Assembly: GCA_049514555.1 (NCBI GenBank)
Contig: JBEKUY010000009.1
Span: 49,413-113,412 of the forward strand
Length of the DNA stretch: 64,000 bases
Reading direction: 5' to 3'
DNA from: JBEKUY01 sp049514555
GTDB taxonomy: Bacteria > Acidobacteriota > Terriglobia > Acidiferrales > UBA7541
In this document: positions 34,214 to 41,403 of the stretch, piece by piece
How positions within the stretch are numbered: the first letter of the stretch is position 1
Layout: each line of letters starts with the position of its first letter
Translations under genes and position numbers: made by a program
The notes under the pieces: generated by a model
What the model was told of the DNA's origin: nothing
What the model saw: only the letters and a program-made list of their open reading frames with translations
Databases searched by the model: none

Positions 34214-34801
34214 TTAACGCGCGGGCTGCGTGGCGCCGAAGTTCCGCCAGTTCGTCTCCAACTGCGTGAGCTGATACATCGGAAGGCGAGCGAGCATCCC
34301 GCCGCAAGAACTGGAGAAACCGCGCACGCGGTCCTGCACTCTGGCTGCCGCCGAAGCAAAGGCAAACGGCCCAAAGAACATCACAGATAGGCGCAAAACA
34401 AGAAGGAGCAGGAGCAACCTGGCGGCGGTGACCACCGTCGCAAATTCTTCATTCACGCTCGCGCAAACTCCGAACGTCGTCAGCAGCCGGCGAAAACGCC
34501 AAAGCGTGTACACATCGGTCCGCAATAGTCTCAGCCAAGCCAGAGCGATGTGCCGCCGGTCCCGCCGGAGCTGCTCGGCGATCGCTTTGAATCTCGGTTC
34601 CACGGCGATCGAACGGTAATCCGAGCCGTCGAAGAGAACCCGGCTATGCTTGAAGTCCAGGCCCGGTAAAGGGACGATCTTGAGCAACGTCTCCATGGCT
34701 TCGCCGGTCGCCTCGTATTTCGGCGGCGTGCGAAATAAAGCCGCGAGCGAGAGCGCGAAGAGCAATCCCCCAATGATAAGCAAAATGAAGAGTTGGTTCA
34801 T
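34214..34801 (-). CDS. Membrane protein of unknown function (island gene)
   Basis: 195-residue protein with an N-terminal transmembrane helix (residues 3-22) and a second at about 127-150 (RLLLLLLVLRLSVMFFGPFAFA). Between them is a soluble region rich in Arg with LLKIVPLPGLDF and a helical FKAIAEQLRRDRRHIALAWLRLL. I recognise no family. Its ATG overlaps the stop of the seven-helix gene by four bases (34798-34801), so the two proteins are probably made together and may interact. Confidence 0.6.
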   Translation of the reverse strand: MNQLFILLIIGGLLFALSLAALFRTPPKYEATGEAMETLLKIVPLPGLDFKHSRVLFDGSDYRSIAVEPRFKAIAEQLRRDRRHIALAWLRLLRTDVYTLWRFRRLLTTFGVCASVNEEFATVVTAARLLLLLLVLRLSVMFFGPFAFASAAARVQDRVRGFSSSCGGMLARLPMYQLTQLETNWRNFGATQPAR

Positions 34802-35544
34802 GGCTTGAACGCCTTTCGAATGGTCATTCCGAGGGCCGCCCAGCGCTCCTCCCAGTAGGAAAGGGCTTCCTGTTGAACGGGCTCACTAGGCACACTAGGC
34901 CTTGGGTTGGGTACGTACGACCACAGCGTGACTGTCCAGATCAAAAGCGTGAACGTAGAACCCAGTGGTACCAACAGGCTCCAGATCGGACTGAAACTCG
35001 GAGAAATCTCAACTGCTGCGAAGTTGGCAATGTGAGCGGACACGACAACAAGAAGGCCGACAGCCATCCCCCAGATATTCCGTCCCACAGAGATGCCGTA
35101 ATACCGGGCCAAGGCCAAAACGACAAGGAGCCAGACGGTAACGGAGAGAGCGATCTTCCGCACGAAATCGGCGATGAAGTAAGCGCCTGGCTGCGGGCCG
35201 CTAAAATAGAAGACCAAAGCAAGAAGGAACAATACAGAAATAAGAACGCCGGCGGCGATGCGCCGGGGGCCCAATCCGCGGGGAAAAGTTTGGCGAAGGA
35301 CTTCCCAAGTTACCACGAACCATAATAGTGCTTCCCCCATAAAACTCAGCCAATAGAGCTTTGCGTACGCTCCATATTGCAGAAGGAGAAGAGCGGAAAG
35401 GACGACGTCGCGCAGAAAGGTATAGAAAACATAGCCAAAGAAGAAAGGATAGGATCGCCATTGCTCCGTCTTGAGACATCGCCAGAGGAGCAAGAGGTAT
35501 AGGGACCAGCCCAACCCGAAAATCGTATAACCCGTGATTCCCAT
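34798..35544 (-). CDS. Seven-helix membrane protein of unknown function (island gene)
   Basis: 248 residues with seven strong hydrophobic helices at about 3-21, 33-55, 62-83, 95-115, 122-146, 156-178 and 186-209, then a cytoplasmic tail of about 40 residues (Pro-rich, then YWEERWAALGMTIRKAF). The fold resembles small 7TM sensor modules, but no kinase, cyclase or protease domain is attached. Conserved-looking aromatic and acidic residues inside helices 2-3 (YTFLRD, FMGEALLWF) suggest ligand binding or transport. It is downstream of two small secreted-peptide genes on the same strand, which makes it a candidate receptor or exporter; this is inference. Confidence 0.65.
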   Translation of the reverse strand: MGITGYTIFGLGWSLYLLLLWRCLKTEQWRSYPFFFGYVFYTFLRDVVLSALLLLQYGAYAKLYWLSFMGEALLWFVVTWEVLRQTFPRGLGPRRIAAGVLISVLFLLALVFYFSGPQPGAYFIADFVRKIALSVTVWLLVVLALARYYGISVGRNIWGMAVGLLVVVSAHIANFAAVEISPSFSPIWSLLVPLGSTFTLLIWTVTLWSYVPNPRPSVPSEPVQQEALSYWEERWAALGMTIRKAFKP

Positions 35545-35636
35545 GCGGGGCGGATTATACCCTAACTACTTACCATATTGTTTACGGCATACGATAGGGG
35601 AGCCTGCCGGCTCCCCCATGACCTAACATCACCCCG

Positions 35637-35759
35637 TTACCAGGGCATAGGTGGTGCGGGTAAGATGGTCGCCAAGGCGGGGATGGCACTCGCGCCCAAC
35701 AAGATCAAGAGGGAAGCGACAACAACGATCCGAGCAAGATACCGTGCAGTCTTCATCAT
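35637..35759 (-). CDS. Small secreted peptide precursor, copy 1
   Basis: 40-residue ORF. It starts MMKTARYLAR, has a hydrophobic core (IVVVASLLILLGASA) and a likely signal peptidase site after PALA, leaving about ten residues, TILPAPPMPW. The start is preceded by AGAGGAGGAACC, a strong ribosome-binding site, which argues it is translated. A very similar gene lies about 320 bases upstream. No homologue is known to me. The nearest parallels are precursors of short secreted signal peptides, but an inhibitory or envelope role is also possible. Confidence 0.65.
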   Translation of the reverse strand: MMKTARYLARIVVVASLLILLGASAIPALATILPAPPMPW

Positions 35760-35957
35760 GGTTCCTCCTCTGAATTGGGAAGCCAAGCGAGCGCACGGTA
35801 GCAGCCCAGAAGATTCCAATTCTGGAATTTCGTGGTTTGTTCAGCGCAGTGAACGAAGGCTTGTAGCCGCACAGGATCAAGCGTCTTGAAAGGCGGCAAT
35901 AGCCCTGAGTGGACTTGGGAGGGAACCCGGAGGCTCCCCTGTGGCCTGACGTGGCCT

Positions 35958-36077
35958 CTACCAAGGCATAGGGGGCAAAGGCTGGATACTAGCTAGGGTG
36001 GGAATGGCGCTCGCGCCTAACAAGATCAAGAGGGAAGCGGCAACAACGATCCGAACGAGATGCCGCGCAGTTTTCAT
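35958..36077 (-). CDS. Small secreted peptide precursor, copy 2
   Basis: 39-residue ORF starting MKTARHLVR, with the core IVVAASLLILLGASA and probable cleavage after PTLA, leaving SIQPLPPMPW. The ribosome-binding site AGAGGAGGAACC is identical to copy 1. Differences from copy 1 are mostly conservative. The last five residues, PPMPW, are identical, which suggests selection on the mature end. It is first in the minus-strand order copy 2, copy 1, seven-helix protein, partner protein. Confidence 0.65.
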   Translation of the reverse strand: MKTARHLVRIVVAASLLILLGASAIPTLASIQPLPPMPW

Positions 36078-36219
36078 CGTGGTTCCTCCTCTGAATTGGG
36101 AAGACAGGCGAGCGCACGATAGCAGCGGCAGAGATTTCAATTTGGCAATTTCGCGGTTTGTTCAGCGCAGTGAACTGGGGGCTTGCAGGCCCAGAACTGG
36201 TGTGCTACATACGCCCGTA

Positions 36220-36708
36220 ATGGCGCTGCTTAAACTACAGGAACACCTGGAACAGGCGCTGGAGTACTTGTCGGCTGCATTTGCCCAGCTTGCGTTCCTG
36301 TCCTCTGTGCGAGACTCGTACACGGGCCGGTACCTGCACGAGGGTTGGTGCTCCATCGCCTCACCGGAGGAAGTCCACCGCGTCCTGCGGAAAACTCATC
36401 ACGAAGTGTTTGACCGCGTGCTCGATCTCACCCTGGCGCAGATGCGCCGTGAGCTGAGTGAGTATCTTCGTTCGGCGTCTGAAGCCGGCAGGGAAGAGAC
36501 TGGCGCGCGAGTGTGGCTCGAGCTCGAGTCCCACCGGGACATGATTCCGCAGGGTTGTTCGCCGCTGGACCGGGATTTGTTTCTCTCGCAGGTGAGAACT
36601 GTCCTTGGGATGCTGGTCAACGCTCGGGAATTTCCTCCCCCGGAGGAGCAATCCGCATCCAAACGCCTACCACTTGACCCACAACCTCAGCATCATTGGG
36701 ATAGCTGA
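36220..36708 (+). CDS. Hypothetical soluble helical protein (island gene)
   Basis: 162-residue, mainly helical protein starting MALLKLQEHLEQALEYLSAAF. It has one HEGWCSIASPEEVHRVLRKTHHEVF segment and a polar tail. No motif is recognised. It diverges from the small peptide genes (142 bases between starts), so the shared region could control both. Its last 92 bases overlap the 3' end of the opposing regulator gene. An in-frame 5' extension into the duplication is not credible. Confidence 0.55.
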   Translation: MALLKLQEHLEQALEYLSAAFAQLAFLSSVRDSYTGRYLHEGWCSIASPEEVHRVLRKTHHEVFDRVLDLTLAQMRRELSEYLRSASEAGREETGARVWLELESHRDMIPQGCSPLDRDLFLSQVRTVLGMLVNAREFPPPEEQSASKRLPLDPQPQHHWDS

Positions 36709-37438
36709 AGGTCTGCGCCGGGACGGAGGACAACGGGCTGGGGATCAGTGTCAGCCGTCCCTCCCCGATCTGGCACCACGCGCAGCGGTATCCTTCTCGA
36801 AGCTCAACGAAGTAAATGGGCCGCTCGGATTCATTCTCCCACTCCTTCTGGATGATCCGCCGCCGGTGACCATCCACCATGACCAGCGCCCCCGGCCGCA
36901 GCAAAGGGAACATGGTCGTGTCTTCGAGCCCAACGTAGCCCCACATGTGTTCGCGCGGGTTGAACCCCACAAGAAAAGCGGCGGGAATTTCTCCCCACAC
37001 GGCCACGGCCCGGTTAATCAGTTGCGTTGTTTCCCAGCGGAAACGGGGGTCCATCCTTACCGGAAACTTCACCGTCGTGTCCAAACGATAGACACGGCTG
37101 GAAAGAAGCCGTGTTGTTGCCGGCGAAAGAATGCTCCGATAGTGATGCAAACGGTCGGGATTCACGCCGTAGCGCCCCAGAAGGTCCAGGAAATCGAGCC
37201 CATAGATGGCGCTGAGACTGAGAAGCTTGTACGCGCTTGGCGCGGACGGCTCGTTTTCGATTTGGAATAGCCGCGCCGCGGAGATGTAGAATTCGTCGTT
37301 TTTTTGTTCCGCCGCGAGAATGGCGCTTGCTTCCTGCACGTCTCGAAAGCCCATATGCAAGCGCTGACGGACTTTTCTCAAAAACTGGCCTGGAGGCAAA
37401 TCCGTTTGTTGTCCCGACTTGGAGCGGTCCGCAGCCAT
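36617..37438 (-). CDS. HTH (XRE-like) regulator with a serine-less S24 domain
   Basis: 273-residue protein. An N-terminal helix-turn-helix of the XRE type (about residues 17-90) contains FLRKVRQRLHMGFRDVQEAS and LFQIENEPSAPSAYKLLSLS. The C-terminal half (about 150-260) has the S24/LexA-like strand pattern MFPLLRPGALVMVDG. The usual G-D-S-M nucleophile motif reads EDTTM (172-176), so the catalytic Ser is replaced and self-cleavage is unlikely. It may sense a ligand or partner through the S24 fold instead. It lies at the acpP-proximal end of the island and is a candidate regulator of it. Confidence 0.65.
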   Translation of the reverse strand: MAADRSKSGQQTDLPPGQFLRKVRQRLHMGFRDVQEASAILAAEQKNDEFYISAARLFQIENEPSAPSAYKLLSLSAIYGLDFLDLLGRYGVNPDRLHHYRSILSPATTRLLSSRVYRLDTTVKFPVRMDPRFRWETTQLINRAVAVWGEIPAAFLVGFNPREHMWGYVGLEDTTMFPLLRPGALVMVDGHRRRIIQKEWENESERPIYFVELREGYRCAWCQIGEGRLTLIPSPLSSVPAQTFSYPNDAEVVGQVVGVWMRIAPPGEEIPER

Positions 37439-37789
37439 GGAAGGGGATTATAGGTTGGGCAGGCCCAATCTCAACCGGACGTGCATGGGGTCCTGCTCGG
37501 TGGGGCAAACAGGACCTGGCGCAATCCCGGGAATGGTTTCGTTCGGTGGCAGGCCATTGGCTCGACCTACAATGGTAATCCGGCCGGGTTACACACTCAA
37601 TTCTGCACGCCAGGGTACACAGGTCGATCGGGTGGGCTTCCGCCGAGCGGTTTGGGTTGATTTGTCGCAGGGGCCTGAATAGAATGGGCGGGTTGTTTTG
37701 GGTGTGAGGCAACGATCTGGGGCGGCCTGCCATCCTTACTGGCGGGCCCGCAGCGAACGACTGATTCAGCCAAGTGCGGAGGACGAAGA
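37439..37789. other. Intergenic region upstream of acpP
   Basis: About 350 bases between the divergently transcribed regulator and acpP. It contains one convincing promoter (listed separately) and no credible gene. Confidence 0.5.
37657..37685 (+). promoter_or_regulatory. Candidate sigma-70 promoter of acpP-fabF
   Basis: TTGATT (37657-37662) and TAGAAT (37680-37685) with exactly 17 bases between. The predicted leader of acpP is about 98 bases. It gives acpP-fabF their own promoter, independent of the fabD-fabG part beyond the island. Confidence 0.6.
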
Positions 37790-38035
37790 ATGGCCAGCGT
37801 TGAAGAACGGGTCAAGCAGATAATCGTCGAGCAGCTCGGGGTGGATGAGGGCGAGGTGACCCCCACCGCGTCGTTCGTGGACGATCTGGGAGCGGATTCT
37901 CTGGACATTGTCGAGCTGGTGATGGCCTTCGAGGAAGCCTTCGGCATCGAGATTCCCGACGAGGACGCCGAGAAGATTACGACAGTAAAGGACGCCATCG
38001 AGTACATTGACAAGCACGCTTCGGCGAAGAAGTAG
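37790..38035 (+). CDS. acpP: Acyl carrier protein
   Basis: 81-residue acidic four-helix protein. The phosphopantetheine Ser is in DLGADSLDIVELVM (about residue 39). The family-typical FGIEIPDEDAEKI follows. Length is normal. The ATG at 37790 follows GGAGGACGAAGA. Confidence 0.97.
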   Translation: MASVEERVKQIIVEQLGVDEGEVTPTASFVDDLGADSLDIVELVMAFEEAFGIEIPDEDAEKITTVKDAIEYIDKHASAKK

Positions 38036-38074
38036 AGTTTCAGCCGCCAAATCTGCCACTGGAGAAATCTTACA

Positions 38075-39319
38075 TTGAACCGCCGTGTTGTCGTGACCGG
38101 TGTCGGTCTGGTTTGCCCCCTGGGAGTCGGCACCGACAAGACCTGGGCCAATCTACTCGCCGGCAAGAGCGGGGTTGTGTCAGTGACCCTGTTTGATGCC
38201 GCCGGATTCGACTGCCGCATTGCGGGCGAGGTGCGGGACTTCGATCCGCTCAACTGGATCGAGAAAAAAGAACTCAAAAAGATGGGCCGGTTCATCCAGA
38301 TGTCCATCGCGGCCACCGACTTTGCCGTACGCATGGCGGACTGGCGGTCCGCGCCCGGCGACAGCGACGCAACGGGCGTGTATGTGGCCTCGGGAATCGG
38401 TGCCTTCGACGTCATCGAGCGCGAACACAGCAAGCTGCTGCAGGGAGGTCCGGGGAAGATCTCGCCGTTCTTCATTCCTTCGGCCATCGTGAATTTGGCG
38501 TCGGGGCAGATCTCCATTCGCTACGGCGCGCGGGGACCGAACTCGGCAACGGCCACGGCCTGCTCGGCCTCGGCGCACGCCATCGGAGATTCCTTCAAGA
38601 TCATTCAGCGCGGCGACGCCGAAGTGATGATCTGCGGCGGTTCCGAAGCGGCCATCACTCCGATGGGATTGGGCGGGTTCGGAGCCATGAAGGCGCTCTC
38701 CACGCGCAACGATGACCCCGAGCATGCCAGCCGCCCGTTCGACGCCGACCGCGACGGCTTTGTCGTGGGCGAGGGCGCTGGCATCTTGATCCTTGAATCG
38801 CTCGAACACGCGCAAAAACGCAATGCGCCGATCCTCGCTGAACTCGTTGGCTACGGAATGTCCGGGGATGCCTTCCACATCACGCAACCGGCTGAGGACG
38901 GCGACGGCGCCTATCGCGTGATGAAGGCGGCGCTGCGCGACGCCGGAATCGAACCGGACGCTATCGGCTACGTGAACGCTCACGGCACTTCTACCCCGGT
39001 CGGCGACGTCGCCGAGACGCGGGCAATCAAGCGACTGTTCGGTGAGCGCGTCAAGCAAGTGCCGGTGAGCTCGACGAAGTCCATGACTGGGCATTTGCTC
39101 GGCGGCGCGGGCGGTCTTGAGGCGGGCATCAGCATTCTCGCGCTGCGCGATCAGGTCCTGCCGCCGACGATTAACCAAGAGCATCCCGATCCCGAGTGCG
39201 ATCTGGACTACGTGCCGAACACCTCCCGCAAGGCCGCGGTCGAGTACGCACTGTCCAATTCGTTCGGCTTTGGCGGAACCAACGCCGCCCTGGTCTTCAA
39301 ACGCTGGGGAGGCCGTTGA
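38075..39319 (+). CDS. fabF: 3-oxoacyl-ACP synthase II
   Basis: 414-residue condensing enzyme for chain elongation. The active-site Cys is in TATACSASAHAIG, and the two His are in NAHGTSTPVGD and KSMTGHLLGGAGG, the C-H-H triad of FabF/KASII. The end NSFGFGGTNAALVFKRW is typical. The start is a TTG at 38075 with GGAG nine bases before it, 39 bases after acpP. No fabH is present in the window. Confidence 0.94.
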   Translation: MNRRVVVTGVGLVCPLGVGTDKTWANLLAGKSGVVSVTLFDAAGFDCRIAGEVRDFDPLNWIEKKELKKMGRFIQMSIAATDFAVRMADWRSAPGDSDATGVYVASGIGAFDVIEREHSKLLQGGPGKISPFFIPSAIVNLASGQISIRYGARGPNSATATACSASAHAIGDSFKIIQRGDAEVMICGGSEAAITPMGLGGFGAMKALSTRNDDPEHASRPFDADRDGFVVGEGAGILILESLEHAQKRNAPILAELVGYGMSGDAFHITQPAEDGDGAYRVMKAALRDAGIEPDAIGYVNAHGTSTPVGDVAETRAIKRLFGERVKQVPVSSTKSMTGHLLGGAGGLEAGISILALRDQVLPPTINQEHPDPECDLDYVPNTSRKAAVEYALSNSFGFGGTNAALVFKRWGGR

Positions 39320-39541
39320 CACAGCGGAAGCCGCGCTTTCGCCTCGTCCTCAGCGTGCGGAATATCGAAGGGCTGTTATTCCGAGGAACCCGCCGTTCTT
39401 CTGGAGGGCGGCGCGCTGTGCGTGGCCCGGATGCGGTGGCGGGGCGAGGAATCTCTCCTTCAGCGGAATCGAAGGCCTCGCGGTGAGGAACGAAGCTCTG
39501 CTGCTGGAAATTGGCCATTCTTCGCGTAAGGGAAAACCCAA

Positions 39542-40318
39542 GTGAACATCATCGTCTGTGTGAAACAGGTTCCTGCAAAAGATGCTCCGCTCGCGATGGC
39601 CGGAAACTGGATCCGGGAATCCGACATCAGCTTCGAGATGAACGAGCCGGATACGTTCGCCCTGGAAGAAGCGCTGCGGCTGAAGGAAAAACACGGCGGG
39701 GAAGTGGTGGCTTTGTCGCTGGGTCCGGAGCGCGCCAAGCAGACCATCAAGGAGGCCCTGGCCAAGGGCGCCGACCGTGGCATCCACGTGGCCGATGAGA
39801 AGTCCTACGAGCTGGATCCCTTGGCGTCGGCGCGGGCGCTGGCCGCCGCGATTCAGAAAGAGAAATTCGATCTGATCCTCACGGGACTGCAAAGCGACGA
39901 TCAGGGCTTTGGGCAGACGGGCGTCCTCCTCGCGGGCCTGCTCGGCCTTCCGCACGTCACCATCATCATGCAGATCGAAGCGATGGGCGACGCACAGGAC
40001 GGGCGCTTGCGTCTGAAGCGCGAACTCGAAGCGGGTTGGTTTCAATGGGTGGAGTGCCCGCTGCCGGCGCTGCTGACCATTCAATCGGGCATCAACAAGG
40101 TGCGCTACGCCACCCTCAAGGGAATCATGGCGGCGAAAAAGAAGGAGATCAGGACGGTCCCGCGCGAATCCCTCGGTGTAACGGGCGAGCCATCGCAGAA
40201 GGTCGAGCGCATTTACGTGCCGCAGAAATCGAAGAAGACTGAATTCCTAACGGGCCCGCCGAAGGAAGTGGCGGCTAGGCTCGTCGAGAAGCTAAAGTTC
40301 GAGGCTCGGGTAATCTAG
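39542..40318 (+). CDS. etfB: Electron transfer flavoprotein beta subunit
   Basis: 258-residue ETF small subunit. It has the N-terminal NIIVCVKQVP, the AMP-binding region with ILTGLQSDDQGFGQTG (about residues 118-134) and the LPALLTIQ family signature. ETF accepts electrons from acyl-CoA and other dehydrogenases. The GTG at 39542 is chosen because the family starts there. etfA and ETF-quinone oxidoreductase follow, so the set forms one electron path to the quinone pool. Confidence 0.92.
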   Translation: MNIIVCVKQVPAKDAPLAMAGNWIRESDISFEMNEPDTFALEEALRLKEKHGGEVVALSLGPERAKQTIKEALAKGADRGIHVADEKSYELDPLASARALAAAIQKEKFDLILTGLQSDDQGFGQTGVLLAGLLGLPHVTIIMQIEAMGDAQDGRLRLKRELEAGWFQWVECPLPALLTIQSGINKVRYATLKGIMAAKKKEIRTVPRESLGVTGEPSQKVERIYVPQKSKKTEFLTGPPKEVAARLVEKLKFEARVI

Positions 40319-40336
40319 TCTCGGTCGGCTTTGTGG

Positions 40337-41335
40337 ATGGCTAAGATGAAAATCCTTGTCATCACCGAACAGCGCCAAGGCAAGTGGCACCAAACGAGTT
40401 GGGAGGCGCTCGCGGCCGCGCAGCAGATCGCCGCCGAGACCGGGACCACGGTCGTCGGCGTGGTGATCGGCAAGGGCGTTGCTCCGCTGGCCGGCGAGCT
40501 GGCCGCGGCGAAGCTCCAAGAAGTTTTGCTCGTCGAACATGACCTGCTCGAGCCCTACACGCCCGACGGGTTCATCGCAGCGCTCGTGCAAGTCATCGCA
40601 GCGGCCAAGCCCGACCTGGTGCTTTTCCCGCATACCTATCAGGTGCGCGACTTCGCGCCGAAGCTCGCGGCCTCGCTCGGGAAGGGCATGATTGCTGATT
40701 GTGTCGCCTGCCGCAATGAAGGTGGGAAGCTCGTGTTCGTCAGGCAAGTGTTTCAGGGCAAGGCCGCCGTGGATGTGACCTTTGCCGGTTCCGCGCCTTG
40801 GTTCGCCTCCCTCCAGGCGGGTGCCTTTCGCGCCGACAAGTTGGTAGCGCATCCTTCAGGCAAGGCACCGGTGAACGCAGTGTCCCTGGAATTGAAGCCG
40901 GAGCAGATCCGCACGAAGCCGCTTGAGCTGTTCCGCGAAGCCAAGCAGGCTGTGGACCTGACCCAGGCGCCCGTGATTGTAGCTATCGGCCGCGGCATTA
41001 AGGCGCAAGAGAACATTCCCCAGGCGGAGCGGCTCGCCAAAGCACTGGACGGCGAACTGGCGGCGTCGCGTCCGATTTGCGATGAAGCTTGGCTGCCCAT
41101 GGAGCGCCAAATCGGCAGCTCGGGGCAGACGGTCGCGCCGAAACTCTACCTCGCGCTGGGTATCAGCGGCGCAATTCAGCACGTCGTCGGGATGAAAGGT
41201 TCCCGAACGGTCGTGGCCATCAACAGGGATCAGAACGCCCCGATCTTCGAAGTGGCGGACTACGGTATCGTCGGCGATATCTTCGAAATCATGCCCGCTC
41301 TTGCCGAGGAGCTGGAGAAGGCGAAAGCCGGCTAG
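40337..41335 (+). CDS. etfA: Electron transfer flavoprotein alpha subunit
   Basis: 332-residue FAD-binding subunit. FAD-domain motifs are QIGSSGQTVAPKLYLALGISGAIQH and INRDQNAPIFEVADYGIVGD in the C-terminal third, both strongly conserved in ETF-alpha. The exact start is uncertain among ATG 40337, ATG 40346 and a TTG at 40331. It lies 18 bases after etfB. Confidence 0.92.
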   Translation: MAKMKILVITEQRQGKWHQTSWEALAAAQQIAAETGTTVVGVVIGKGVAPLAGELAAAKLQEVLLVEHDLLEPYTPDGFIAALVQVIAAAKPDLVLFPHTYQVRDFAPKLAASLGKGMIADCVACRNEGGKLVFVRQVFQGKAAVDVTFAGSAPWFASLQAGAFRADKLVAHPSGKAPVNAVSLELKPEQIRTKPLELFREAKQAVDLTQAPVIVAIGRGIKAQENIPQAERLAKALDGELAASRPICDEAWLPMERQIGSSGQTVAPKLYLALGISGAIQHVVGMKGSRTVVAINRDQNAPIFEVADYGIVGDIFEIMPALAEELEKAKAG

Positions 41336-41403
41336 TTGGCCGCGAGTTGTTGGGAGAGCACCACTTCCGTCTCGCCCTCGCAGCCATCTGTTACCATTAG
41401 CCC

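Larger units (their letters stand above)
35637..36185. repeat. Tandem duplication carrying the small peptide genes
   Basis: Two units of roughly 230 bases (about 35640-35875 and 35960-36185) are similar from the peptide gene through its ribosome-binding site and about 100 bases of upstream sequence. The upstream part includes a nearly identical GAATTGGGAAG, GCGAGCGCAC and GGTTTGTTCAGCGCAGTGAAC in plus-strand sense. The offset is 321 bases. Conservation outside the coding part suggests shared regulation. Confidence 0.8.

Noticed and set aside
35998..36219. N-terminal extension of the helical island protein into the duplication
   Set aside because: The extension is the antisense of the microgene and its upstream repeat. 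The ATG at 36220 begins the helical, protein-like part.
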